64,000 nt of DNA from contig NC_135359.1 in NCBI RefSeq assembly GCF_051622035.1, forward strand, positions 20,235,501 through 20,299,500, given 5' to 3'. The first letter of the stretch is position 1; each line of letters begins with the position of its first letter. The notes under the pieces were generated by a model, which worked only from the letters and a program-made list of their open reading frames with translations, did not search any database and was not told the DNA's origin. The position numbers and the translations under genes are program-made. This DNA is from Arctopsyche grandis (lineage: Eukaryota > Arthropoda > Insecta > Trichoptera > Hydropsychidae). Of this stretch, positions 1 to 12,280 are shown one piece after another.

Positions 1-135
1 AAGAAATTTCAATATTTACCAAAAATAATATATTGTTTTCAAAATTGTTAATATCATATTCATAATCGATTTCTTTGACATAATATTTATTGTAATAATT
101 TATTTATTCATATTTTGTTGTACATGCATATTTAG

Positions 136-476
136 CGGTGCGCCTGGTTTGACTGATTCGCGTTTCACCAAAACTCTGAATTTATAAAATTCTTCATCTG
201 TTCGGTATTAGAGATATAATATATATAAAAAAAATGTTTATTTAATTTTAAAAAAGTGTTATAAAATGTTTATTTATAACACTGTGAAATGCTTATTTTA
301 CGTGGTAAAAATCAACTATTAATAAAATATAGTAATAATTGATTTTCAAATTTAATTTAAATATTTTCATGGTGTGTTAATACCTTAAAAATATATACTA
401 ACTTCCTGTTCAAGCCGACGAGAAATTTAGAAATTTCGTTTCGGTCAAACGACCATCAGTCGAACGGAATAGACTC
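136..476. mobile_element. MITE, family D, copy 1 (341 bp)
   Basis: A non-coding repeat in the Liprin-alpha intron. It is flanked by a perfect 9-bp direct repeat, CATATTTAG, at 127-135 and 477-485. Its two ends form an imperfect inverted repeat: the left end has GACTGATTCGCGTTT, and the complement of the right end has GACTGATGGTCGTTT. A second copy lies at about 32471-32818. A 9-bp target duplication is typical of Mutator-like elements, so a MULE-derived MITE is the best guess. No coding capacity is visible. Confidence 0.7.
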
Positions 477-531
477 CATATTTAGATATATATTTTCAGT
501 GTTATGTATGTTTCTTATTTATCACTTATAG

Positions 532-3500
532 TCCTCTGAATTAACATCATGGCAACGTCGAGTGGGAGAATTGACATCGAAAATTGCAGAACTTGAAGAT
601 AGTTTAAGTAAGGGTCAGAGAGAACTTCTTAAGAATCAAGAACAGTGCAATAAGTTACAGAGAGATCTTAGAGAAAATGTAGCTCAGAAGGGCGACCAGG
701 AAGAAAGAATAGCTACGCTTGAAAAAAGATATCTTAATGCTCAAAGAGAATCCACCTCGCTTCATGATCTTAATGAAAAATTAGAACAAGAACTACAACA
801 TAAAGAAGCACAACTTAAGGTTTTTTAAATTTTCTATTTACTATCTAATTATCATTATTCGTGTTTATAACATAGAATACATTGTTGTATCTTATTTTTA
901 TTAAATTAACTTAATATCTTTTGTTTTACATAGTTGCAAGAGGAAAAAATAGCTGCAATTGAAGAAAAATTAGAGTTGTCTTCCCAAAAATTAGCACAAC
1001 TTTCTGCTCTTCCAGAAATGGAGGAACAACTTAAAGCCAGAATGGAAGCATTAAGTCAGGTATAACTATTATTTTTACTTGTGTAAAGTTTTGAAATTTT
1101 ACCTGTCAAATAAATATGCATATTATTTAGTATAAATTGGCAATGAAACTGTAAATTAATTTATAAATTCTAATTGTAAATTTCATATTTTTAAGGCACA
1201 GGAGCGTCATGGTTCTGCTGAAGATAGAATACAACGATTAGAAGCTACGTTAGATGAAAAGAATGCTGAATTAATGCGACTTAATCAGCGACTGCGTATG
1301 AATGAAGAACACAATACACGTCTTTCAGCTACAGTTGATAAGTTACTCTCAGAATCTAACGATAGGTATACCATATGGTTTTTTTATTATTTTGAAACTG
1401 AATTATTTAAAAATATAAACTGATATAATTTTGTGATCTTATAGATTACAAGTTCATCTGAAAGAACGCATGCATGCTCTCGAAGAAAAAAATGCATTAA
1501 CGCAAGAATTAGATAAAACAAGAAAAGCTGCCGAAGAACTTCAGGCAGAAAAAGCTGATATAACAAAAGAGTTAGCTAAATGTAGATTGGAAATTGATGG
1601 TGTTCGACGACAGTTACTGCAACAAGAAATAGCTTTTAATATTCAGCAAACCGATGCACTCACTCGATCTCTATCACCTGGGGGTGGTGGTAGGGAACAA
1701 AGCTTTTCAAGAAGTGCTAGCCATACCAGTTTTGATTCACGGCACCAATCAAAGGTAACACCGATTAGGTTCTCGTATTTTAAAACCAGCTTTATTTCAT
1801 CGATGTTGTATTTTAATTTTTATTCGACAGATGGATAGTGTATGTCTAGGCAGAGTAGGCGGTCTTGGAGACGGCGGAGTTGAATGGGAGAAATTACAAC
1901 AAGCTCATGTTTTGGCGAATGTTCAACAGGCGTTTGATGTTAGTAGTGATATAGAAGTAAGTTTTATTTTGAAACGTAACTATAATTTGACTGCATTAAA
2001 TGTACTAATGTATTTTATTTCTTGTTTGCAGAACGATGATGGTGACAGCATTTTCAGTTCTGCAGCTGAAGCTCTTTCACCCGGTGGAGGTAGTGGTGCT
2101 GGTCATACTGATGCCGCGGCTCTCGCTCTTATGCTCCAAGAACAATTAGATGCCATTAATAATGAAATAAGACTTATACAAGAAGAAAAACAAACCACAG
2201 AAGCTCGAGCTGAAGAATTAGAATCAAGAGTTTGTGTATTTTTATCACTTCATTTTTTATGTTTTTTATATATGTACATAATAAATGCTATATGCTATGT
2301 TCATACATTTCATTTATAGGTGGGAAGTTACGAACACATGAATTTAGTTGCAAGGGGGGGTAGAGATAGAGGCGGAGGTTCACCACCGGGAGTTCCTTCC
2401 TCAAATGTTCCAGGCAGTGCTCATACTCCTCATTCCGGTACTTCCACACCACAACAGAGGCACTCTCCCTCCAGACAAGATCCATATATGCTTCACAAAT
2501 ATCATACGGTTGGATATCATTCTATTTTATTGATTAATTAATTAATTAAATTATTTATGGATAATAGACAAACATTGAATCTTACGAGATATAGCATGTA
2601 CGGTTGTAAGCGTAAAAGTGTGTGCAGAACAAAATGCCAAGTTTAAAACCAACGCTTTGTTTTATTTGACTGTTTACATCAATTAATATAATACTTCAAA
2701 ATATTTAACTTGAATAAAATATTTATGATTTAAAATATAGATTTATCACAGTGTTATATTCTATAAAATCATCATTTTGTTTTTCTGAAAGCTTTAAATT
2801 GCTAATTTATTAACCATATACATATTTACAAGGGTCATATTCAACAAGAAAAAAAATTAAAAATTGATTTAGTAAAATTATAAAATGATTGGGTATGACA
2901 GGCACCAGCATCTATGTCACCTGCACATTTACACGGATATGTCACAGCTTCACCTGGTGGATTACCGCCTTTGGCGACTCCTCACAGCCTCTCAGAATCC
3001 TTGCCAAATAGCCAGGTACTTACGAAGCTCTGCCCCTTATCTGTCCTCGGTTACTATTCCTCAGTAAAATTCCTTTATTGAGTTACACTCGTATATACAT
3101 ATACATATATAATATGCTTTTAGAGCTTCCTAACAATAATTCATATTACAGTTATGCATGATATGACCAAATGAAAATCTACAGCAAATTTCTCATTGGA
3201 ACTATAGATATTGGAAAAAATTGTATATAGTATAATGTATAAATTACATTTTATACGTATGCATGCACATGTGTGTTTGGGAGCTTGTGCGTCTGTTTGC
3301 ATGCATGCATATGTGCGTGTATGTTTGTGTGAAGATTTGTAGGTTTTTTGGGTGACACGTAATTATGGTGTTACAATGATGTGGAGAAACTACATATGTC
3401 GTGGTCTTGGTGCATGCTCTCACATCACCTGAAAAATTTGCTTATAAATACTATTTCCCAAGATAGAACTATTTATACACATTTTTATTTTTATTTTTGT

Positions 3501-6500
3501 TATTATATAGTGTCATGATGCTTAAGGGTCACATACTAACTTAAATTATTATACCCTGAATGTAAAATGAAAAAAAAATTGTACAAAGAAAATGAGCTTA
3601 TAGTAAATTTGCATTAGTTTGATTTGTCTACATGATTTCGTCGCATAAAAACCCCAGCTATCTTTAAGCTTATTTCTTCTGAAGTGATTTCTAAAGGTGT
3701 ATACTCATTAATAATGTTGTTTGGCTTTGTACTTTATTTTATATACTGGCTTATGTTAAGATATTGATCCCTCTAGTTGGAGATTTGACTCGTCTATGTA
3801 AATCTTGGATTTATATTAAAATACTTTCAATAACAAAGTTATTTTATTATAGGTATGGCTTTGGTCCCACATTGTTATTTCATTTGCTTGAATGTTACTT
3901 TTTATTAATAATTTTGTGTTCGTTGATAAGCATAAAACAATAGGAATTTACAAATGGTATTAAATGCGTACAATCAATTGTACGTAGATCTTTTTATATC
4001 AATTCGAGCTATTTTTATTTAAAATCTTTATATTCATATTGGTTGTATATTTAATTTTTATATTTTGTTTGTTTGGGGATCATTGAATTCTAATTTCAAT
4101 ATTTTTGATTTTTATTTATGATTATTTACCTATTTTAACAGTTTAACTTATTTTTAATCGATCTATTCTCTTCACTATGTAGTTACAACTCAGTGGGTCT
4201 GATGATCCAGCAACTGTTGGAGGTGCTGCATCACCATTAACTCAACGTTCTCTTCGACTAGAACGTGTGGCACAGGCTTTACAATATGAACAAGAACAAC
4301 TGAGAAGGTACGAATTTTCTTTTTATTTGCGATAAAAATTTCATTTTTGGTTGTACTATACTTTTACTTTTGATTATTTTTTCTGTCGTTCAAATTTACT
4401 ACCTTCATAATGTGGTGCATTCGGTTTCCATATTAATTGTGACTCTTTTTGCTATGCATTCAAACTGAAGGCGAACTGGTGCTACAGGAACTCTCTCCAA
4501 CTTCCCTATTCACAGGTGCACTTCTACAACTTCTTACCCCTTACATAGATTAAATGTTCGATATCACAGCGATCAAATATTAAAGCGCTATGAGAGTACA
4601 AGCTGTTTTCACATAGAGGATAAAAAGCTTCAACGTTTAAAATCACAATACAATTATTACAAGTGTATTCAAAATATACATTTTTACATGTCTCCCACTA
4701 ACGCTTCTCACAACGCTCTTCATAAAAGTAATTTGTTTTATTATCCCGATGTCAAAACTTCAATTTGTTACATTAATTATTAAATTACCAATACATAACA
4801 AATATTATGACGAATTATTGTATTGAAAAGTATGTGAGCACAATGTATTTTAAAATTAATTTTAAACTCACTGTTACGTTAAATTTCCTATATTTTATTT
4901 TTATAGTAACTTTCTGTTATGTTAAAAAAAAATCAATAAAACTTCTTTAAATTGGTGAACTTTTTAATGTACTTTAGTTCAATATCTTTAACATTCCTAA
5001 ATTTAGAAATGCTTGCTACTAAACAGATTTATCATTATATGTACATACATGAGTTCACCGTAAAAATCCCCCGTGATTGTATTTTACTTAAAAATTTGTA
5101 AAATTTTAATAAGTCACCTGTGCGTATTTACATATATCTTTGTATGGTATTTTTGGTAAAGATAGTATTTTTTGTTGTCATAAGCTATGCATTTCATAAC
5201 ATCTAATTGTTTTTAATTTCTATTGTTTCTTTTTACTTTATCTATGTTTTTCGTAATGAAGCTAAATTAATCTTAATTGCTTGGAGTTTATAATGTAATT
5301 GTGTTCGCACATTGCTTTTGTAGTATTTGACCCTGCGTTTTTCCTTATAATAGTTCCAGTCAAGAATCTCTTGGTGTTATGCTAAGTTCACCAGCTTCAG
5401 TTGCTGCTCAAGCGGCTGCTCATGCAGCCAATCACCAAAAGAAAAGGGGAATTAAGAGTTCTCTTGGAAGATTTTTCAGCAAGAAAGAGAAGGTATACAT
5501 ATTTTATAAATTACATAAACCTGCATATTTATAAAACAATAATTTATGTGAATAATTAATTTTTATTGTTGAAACGTTTTTTTATTATTTTTAGGTTAAA
5601 GGAATTAAAGACTCACTAGGTGGTGATTTGGGTTCACTGTCAACCATGAGTGGTCTATCACAACTTGGCGGTTCATCATATTATCCAAATGATTCAGCGT
5701 TATCAATGGATACAGATCTTACTGGCACAGGAACAATCAGCTATCAATCCGGTCCACATTCGAGGCCCGGAGCTCAAGCAGTTCAAGCTGCCAAGGCTGA
5801 TTATGGAATGCAAAAGAAAACGTATGTAGACTCTAATAAATGTATTTTATTTCGAAAGTTTTGTATTTACATATATATGTATATTAATTTTCATTTTCAA
5901 ATTTTTAGTCGAGAGAGAGATTATCGCCATGAACTTTTGGGTGAAGCTATGAAAGCCGGCACTCCATTCGCACTGTGGAATGGTCCTACTATCGTCGCAT
6001 GGTTAGAATTGTGGGTGGGAATGCCTGCTTGGTATGTAGCTGCTTGCCGTGCTAATGTTAAATCCGGAGCCATAATGAGTGCTCTGTCCGATCAAGAAAT
6101 TCAAAGAGAAATTGGTATGTTACAAAATCGAGATACTTTAAAATTTTAAGAGTTTTAAAAGTTTTTAAACAAAATTGTGATAACTTTTTCAGGTATAAGT
6201 AATCCATTACACCGGTTGAAACTACGGCTGGCAATTCAAGAAATGGTTTCATTGACATCACCATCGGCACCACCAACGGCTAGAACAACACTTGCTTTTG
6301 GCGATATGAATCATGAATGGATTGGAAATGCATGGCTACCATCGCTGGGTAAAACTTTTTCACCGATTTTTTTCATAGGCAGATGTTAACGTATTATTAA
6401 GTGCAAATGTACAATTTTGAAATGAAATTCTATTTTAGGAATGCCACAGTATCGTACAACATTCATGGAATGTTTAGTTGATGCAAGAATGTTGGATCAT

Positions 6501-7250
6501 CTTACAAAACGGGATTTAAGAACTCAGCTTAAAATGCTTGATAGTTTTCATAGGTAATTAAACTTCTATAATATGTAGATTTGTCTTTTAAAATAAATAC
6601 CTGTATATTACAACTTATTTATCGATTTGCAAGAACGAATCAGGTAATTATTGTTTGCTAATATAAATTATATTCCATTTTCAGAACAAGTTTTCAATTT
6701 GGTATATCATGTCTTAAACGACTTAATTATTCGCGTAAATTATTAGAAGACAGACGTCGTGCCAGTGAAAATGCTTTACAAGATGTAATGGTATGGACTA
6801 ATGAACGGCTCATAAGGTGGATAGCTCAAATTGGTTTGAAGGTAATATTTTATTTTTAGTGCGTCTTATTTAAAAAAAATCAAACATTCACATGGACAAA
6901 TAAATATAAAAAAATTTACGTTTCAGGAATATTGTAATAATTTATTAGAATCTGGTGTTCATGGAGCACTAATTGCACTAGATGATGGTTTTGATGCTAA
7001 TAGTATGGCATTAGCCCTTCAAATTCCAACTCAAAATACACAAGTGAGCCGAAATTAATAACTAGCTAAACAATTATTTAATATTAAATGTACAAAATTT
7101 AAAACAATATGTATTTTTCAGGCTCGACAAGTATTAGAACGCGAATTTCTTGATCTTATTCAAGTGGCGACTGACAGACCTCATCAACGTGCAGGTGAAC
7201 AACCACACAGTCTGGCAAATGATAACAGTATGGCAGCTAAAGCTTCTTGA
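532..7250 (+). CDS. Liprin-alpha: Liprin-alpha (PPFIA family), 3' 18 exons; 5' end outside window
   Basis: Synaptic active-zone scaffold that binds LAR-type receptor phosphatases. Exons, all in phase: 532-819, 934-1059, 1196-1365, 1445-1754, 1831-1956, 2032-2229, 2320-2508, 2902-3015, 4183-4307, 4471-4515, 5354-5492, 5595-5821, 5909-6114, 6193-6348, 6439-6553, 6685-6841, 6927-7043, 7122-7250. They give 978 residues plus stop. The first exons encode a long heptad-rich coiled coil ([31 protein letters not shown]). A low-complexity Ser/Gly linker and a basic block ([18 protein letters not shown]) follow. Then come three SAM domains: [18 protein letters not shown], then [16 protein letters not shown], then [19 protein letters not shown]. 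Identity rests on near-verbatim SAM sequence. The donor after 2508 (GTTGGA) is weak. The tail after SAM3 is short and ends ..AAKAS. The N-terminus lies upstream of base 1. Confidence 0.96.
2509..2901 (+). other. Liprin-alpha intron, nothing else seen
   Basis: AT-rich intron with a weak GTTGGA donor and a TATGACAG acceptor. I see no repeat or gene in it. Confidence 0.6.
3016..4182 (+). other. Liprin-alpha large intron
   Basis: 1.17-kb intron between the exon ending SLPNSQ and the exon starting LQLSGSDD. It holds a GTGTG/CATGCATG-rich stretch at about 3240-3340. I see no gene or classifiable element. Confidence 0.6.
4471..4515 (+). CDS. Liprin-alpha: Liprin-alpha 45-nt microexon, probably a cassette
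   Basis: The acceptor is ..AACTGAAG and the donor is CACAG|GTGCAC. Its 45 nt preserve phase (1 nt + 14 codons + 2 nt) between the exon ending at 4307 and the exon starting at 5354. It adds a Thr/Gly/Ser-rich stretch ([14 protein letters not shown]). The two flanking exons can also join directly in the same phase, so optional inclusion is plausible. This is an inference from splice phase alone; the acceptor has a poor polypyrimidine tract. Confidence 0.5.
4516..5353 (+). other. Liprin-alpha intron, nothing else seen
   Basis: AT-rich intron of about 840 bp. I see no ORF or repeat structure in it. Confidence 0.6.
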
Positions 7251-9850
7251 TATACAACAACTATAAATTAGACCATTTAGTGTTTTTCTCACATAAAATG
7301 AATTCAACAATTAAAAATTAGTATACATTTTAAATATATATATATCAAACTTTTGCTATAACTATTATAAAATTAATAATACAGGCAGACAATAAACATA
7401 TTTTTACCTGGAAATATACTGCCAAATCGATTCCGCAATTTACATTCCTAAAGTTTTTTTGATGCCAGTTTTCACCCCACCAAACTCTTAATACGTAATA
7501 AGAAAAATAAACTGCTTATTTTTATTTTGTATATAATAATAAAACTGTTGATAAAAAATCTTAAAATCTTGTGTTCTAGTGCTACTTTGTGGTTAAAATA
7601 AAATGAATCTGTTATACTCTTTACTGACATTCATGCGACAATTGAAAATTTTATTAATATATTTTTTAATATTAAAGACTGTTAATGTGAATATTTAAAA
7701 AAAAGTTAGTGTGGCCATTTAAAAATCTTATATAATTCATGCTTCAATGTAATATGACATTGTTTATACTATTAATTAGTATTATGGATATAACTGAATT
7801 TGTATTAGTTGAAGTGTCTCATAAGTATTATATAAATTGTCGTTATTTTAATACCAATTTTCTCTAGTCTTTTATTAATTGTCAACCAGTGGTTTTAAAT
7901 GACTTCAATACCAGTTGAATATTTTTCAAATTTGAATATTCATTTCACTTGTAATGCTAATATGTTAATTTTCAAATTATTTTACCTGCTGAAAACTTTT
8001 GAATTTATAAAATAAATAATACTGTATACTGTTTTAAGATTTTTGTAAATAATTAACTAATTTTGCTGTTTATCCGAGAATAGGAAAAACTTTTTGATAC
8101 AAGTATTTTTTATATAATTGTGTGCTATTTTCTAATTTTTATAAAACAATGTGTAAAATCTTGTATGAAATTTTGTGATACTTATAATACATTTTATTAG
8201 TTATACAAATAAAAACATACACACGTACATATACATATAATATATTTAAACACTGAAACACAATCTTGTTTCGTGATTGGTAGTTTGGGTCAAATATCTC
8301 CCGAGCTAAAAGTAATATCTAAGATTTTATTTAATTTTGTACAATATTATTATTTAAAAATCAAGTCTTTGCTGTAAGTTATATTTCTATTGCTAGGACA
8401 AATGTACTTTTTTTTATAATTTAAACAAATTCCATCTCAATTTTGACGAGTTTATTTTAAAAACGTTTAAATCATTAAACAGCATCATTCGAATTAATTT
8501 TATATTGCTTTAACAGTATGGCAGTATTTTATATTTAAAAAGTGGAAATCTACAAATATAATTAGCGATTTAGATTTTTTTTCATTTTCTAATGTTTTTT
8601 TTTTTGTTGAAAATTTTTCAATATATTTTATTCAATATTATTTATTATCTAGTTTTGTATCAAATTTCAAACACTTATGTATGTATGTATGTAGTTAGTA
8701 AACAATATAAAATTATCAAGAATATGTATAGTTAATTTCCATGTACAATTTACCCCTTAACCGAGAAATGCATCTTTACATGCATTTCTAAATAAATAAA
8801 CTAAGCTATGCCTGTATCAAATTATAACAATACGTGAGATTTTAACATAAATAAGCATATGTGATATAAAACAGTGTGCTGGTAGAAAACAGTATTTTTA
8901 AATTTTGTTATGAAATAATAGAAAATTTTCAACATTATCAAGTATGCAATTTTTAAATACCCTTTTAAATGATATGTGGTGAATATTTGAAGGGACCATG
9001 AAAATTGATACAGGAAAGACAGCGTTTATTTGTAATTTATCAAGAGGAATAATGGGCTTGTATTGGGTTTTTAATGTGTGATAATTTGAAGAAAATGTTG
9101 AATATGTAGTTGCATTTTGATGTTATACTTGTGAAAATTGATATTCAATTCATCTATCACTAATTTTGTGATAATGCTGAACAAATTTCGTAATATGTTT
9201 CACATTCTTGTTGAAACACTAACTGATATATTCCAATGATATAAACGTGGAAATAAACATTTAAAATCTTATTACTCGGTTAAGGGTTTAATGATAAATA
9301 TTGTAAACAAAATAAAAAACCACTCCTCATATCACAGTTGATTTTAGAAAAAGTTACAAATTTGTTAATCCGCAACATAATGATGAGAAATGTGGTTTAA
9401 AGTCTGTGATTTTTTTGTTTTATTACAAGCATTTTTTTTAATGTCTTAAAAATATATTTTATTTGTACAAAATAATTAGAAACGTATTACGAATATGTGA
9501 TAATCCCATAATTTAACAAAAAATAAAATGCAATGTTCTTTTTATACAAGTGGAGTAAAAAAATTGTTGGATGTAACGAACGTGTAATTCTCAATCGACT
9601 TAACCCTTCATGACACTAAAAGCAATCTATATGTATTATAAATTCGTGTAAAATAACATGAAAATTATCGAAAACATGAATAATGCCATACAATTCAAGA
9701 GTAGACGGGCCGATAATGCCACTTAATATTGTTATGTAAAAACAAATCGATATACATTAGACATTATAGACAAAAGTTAGTCAATGTAAATATTATTAGG
9801 AATAGTGTCCGCTTGTAGAATAAAGTTTTTATCTATATATTGACCACTTA
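7251..9850 (+). other. Liprin-alpha: Liprin-alpha 3' UTR, probably long
   Basis: AT-rich and without ORFs after the TGA at 7248-7250. The clearest late poly(A) signal is AATAAA at 9819-9824. Several earlier AATAAA-like hexamers could give shorter ends. Pumilio-type TGTANATA words occur, which is common in long neuronal 3' UTRs, but function is not shown. Confidence 0.45.
9819..9824 (+). terminator. Candidate Liprin-alpha poly(A) signal
   Basis: Canonical AATAAA in the context TGTAGAATAAAGTTTTT. It lies about 2.57 kb after the stop and is followed by a T-rich stretch. Confidence 0.4.
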
Positions 9851-11013
9851 TTTAAATTATACTTCTCATCACATTTATCATTTATTCTCATAAATATTTT
9901 TATATATTTACATTTCGCAGTACGATTGTACAATTTATTGTAAATCATTTCTTATATTTATAATTTAGTTACCATTTTGTTATTATTACCTGAATATGAA
10001 AAAGTATATAACATGTGTTGATAAACAATTGATTTATTAACGGAGTAAAATAAGTGTTGATGAAAACGAAAATCTTTTGATAGAAATAAAAATTTATTGT
10101 TGTACAATATTTTTTTTTTGTTATTACGTATTATCACAATTTACGCTAAAATGGAGAAAGTAATTCCGTGTTTGCTGACAATGTTTTGCCTTAATCACGT
10201 CACTATGATTTTGTGCACTGTAGTGCGTCGTCAGAATGTCTGTTTGCTCAACTTGCTTGTAAATATATATTCTCTCAAAATGTACCCAATGCACATGATA
10301 CTTCATTTGCATTAAAAACATTTTATAAAATACATATATAAAAAAGTATATACATACATATATACATATGCTACATTGCAATATAATAAAAAAACATTGC
10401 GTAAAAAGTAAATGTTTATTAATATTTTATAATACATAAAAGTTGATTGTTGACATATTTTCATTTTTATGCTTACTTAGTGCCCTGCAAACCCTTTTCT
10501 TTAATTCTTTTCGTCGTTTTAATAGTTTCCCCGAAAAATCGCTAAAATTTCAGATGGCGCAAAAATCTCAATTAAACTACAAAGAAATTGAATAAATAAA
10601 CAATTGCAGTTGGAGGTTTTGACAACAAACACGATTAGGAACAACCTTAGCCTGAAAACCAGGATCTCTTAAACAAAAACCAAATGATTGCAGTCGGATC
10701 AGAGGGAGGGAAACTGATTAGAAATAGGAAAAAAATCATCAATTAAGTGTACAAGTTTTATTCAAACTTATTTAAAAACAATTGTAATATACACATGTAT
10801 GTATATTTCAAATTAATATTACTTAAAAACTAAAAGAATAAATTACTTTTCAATTTACATTGTATTTGAAAGTTACAAAATAAAATATCAGAGTATTTAA
10901 TTAAAATACAATATACCTTTTGTTTCTTTAATATACATACATATTTTATAAATGTATTATTCTCATAATATTTTACACATTACAAATAGTATAATCTTAA
11001 AAAATACAATCTT
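9851..11013. other. Convergent intergenic region between Liprin-alpha and POLR1E
   Basis: AT-rich sequence between two converging genes. A minus-strand AATAAA (complement at 10757-10762) could end POLR1E transcripts. I see no convincing gene; the short open frames at 10.1-10.4 kb lack family resemblance and are AT-biased. Confidence 0.5.
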
Positions 11014-12126
11014 TCATTTTCTGTCTCTCTTTACATGTACGGTTGGACCTTTGACTAGCGGTAATTTTAGAATAATAGAGTTTTCACCGTTCGATGTGCT
11101 GATTCGTGCACCCACAACTTTAACTAATTGTAGCAATTTGGTTGAAGTAACGTGAAGATGTTTAATTAGTTCATCATATTCCTTAATAACGAGGTTCGAC
11201 GATAACAATAGAAGAACTATCAGATAACAAATGCCTTTGTCTTTCATAGTTTGAGGACGGGTTCTACCTTTGTCGCTCCGAATGGAAAACTTGTCCAAAA
11301 TGGCATCGTTCACCTGTTGTGAAAATGAACAAACAATCAAATATGGAGAACGGAATCTTTTATAATCGCAAGACAAATAATCCAACAAGCAATCAGCATA
11401 TAACAAAGCAATGCAGTCGTGTAACGGGGAGGCGCTATTTGAATTTTTCACATTCAAAATGAGTTTTTGGATATATTCAGACTTGATGTAGGAAGTGTCG
11501 CCGTCGATTACGGATTGAGCGACAGATTCGAGGGCTAATTTTTCTTCAGTCGATATAATAGTATCTAGCGAGTAGACATGTCTAGGATCGGTAGCATCTC
11601 TGTCAGCTGGCGGGGCGTATCTTTGGAGCGAGTTGGCTTCTTCGTTGACGACTATAGACGGCTGGGAAATATCCATCTTGAGCGCTGTGGTCTCTAGTTG
11701 GGCTTTCAACGTGTCAACGTCGATCTTTGATTTCTTACTCTGTTCGTGGTGACGTTTCTGCCTTTTAGAGCCGAACTTCTCGGCCAGGTTCCGGCTATTG
11801 CCATCGACATCGTTGCGTTCGGGCTCGGAGGGGCGGTACACGATGGGACGCAGGCAGGCAGTTCCCACCTGTATCGCCCTCACCTGGCCGGTTCGTCGAT
11901 CCCGCGCCAGAATCACCTGTCGAGGCGAATCGTCTTCCGGCGATTCCTTGGTGACGTTTCCCCATCGCACGGTGCGCCCCCAACAAGCGGCCGCTCGCAC
12001 GCCTCCAGATGCTCCCGAAAACGTTCCTTCGCGAAGAATAGCACACGACGACACGCTGCCCGGAGGGGGGCCACCGCCCTGCAGCCGCACTATCACCGGT
12101 CGAATCGCACTCGCCATGATGCGCAC
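11014..12126 (-). CDS. Polr1E: DNA-directed RNA polymerase I subunit RPA49 / POLR1E
   Basis: A 370-residue single-exon frame. The A49-type subunit of RNA polymerase I forms a heterodimer with A34.5/PAF49 and helps rRNA gene initiation and elongation in the nucleolus. The C-terminal half matches the family's tandem winged-helix region: HVYSLDTIISTEE at about 187, then DKGICYLIVLLLL at about 296, and a Lys-rich tail. In the middle is a basic stretch, KRQKRHHEQSKKSK, likely a nuclear signal. The N-terminal third is the dimerisation-type region (VIVRLQGG.., VYRPSEPE). There is a second in-frame ATG at codon 4 (12117), so the start is uncertain by three residues. The 5' third is GC-rich and the 3' part AT-rich. 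Human POLR1E is about 419 residues, so length is compatible. Confidence 0.88.
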   Translation of the reverse strand: MRIMASAIRPVIVRLQGGGPPPGSVSSCAILREGTFSGASGGVRAAACWGRTVRWGNVTKESPEDDSPRQVILARDRRTGQVRAIQVGTACLRPIVYRPSEPERNDVDGNSRNLAEKFGSKRQKRHHEQSKKSKIDVDTLKAQLETTALKMDISQPSIVVNEEANSLQRYAPPADRDATDPRHVYSLDTIISTEEKLALESVAQSVIDGDTSYIKSEYIQKLILNVKNSNSASPLHDCIALLYADCLLDYLSCDYKRFRSPYLIVCSFSQQVNDAILDKFSIRSDKGRTRPQTMKDKGICYLIVLLLLSSNLVIKEYDELIKHLHVTSTKLLQLVKVVGARISTSNGENSIILKLPLVKGPTVHVKRDRK

Positions 12127-12280
12127 GTGCGTTTGACGTTTGGCTTCACTAACCTACAGATAAACGTCAACTTACACTCAAGCTGGCCAACTTAAGATTC
12201 CCTCCTGTCTGGCCGCACTATGCGACAATCGAACGATCCGACACTTCACAGTGTGCGACAATACAGTAAGTCCTCTACTA

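Noticed and set aside
10097-10381. Short Cys/Leu-rich open frames between Liprin-alpha and POLR1E
   Set aside because: AT-rich chance frames on both strands without splice or family support.
11746-12195. Open frames opposite the 5' part of POLR1E
   Set aside because: Shadows produced by the GC-rich coding strand; the family match is on the minus strand only.
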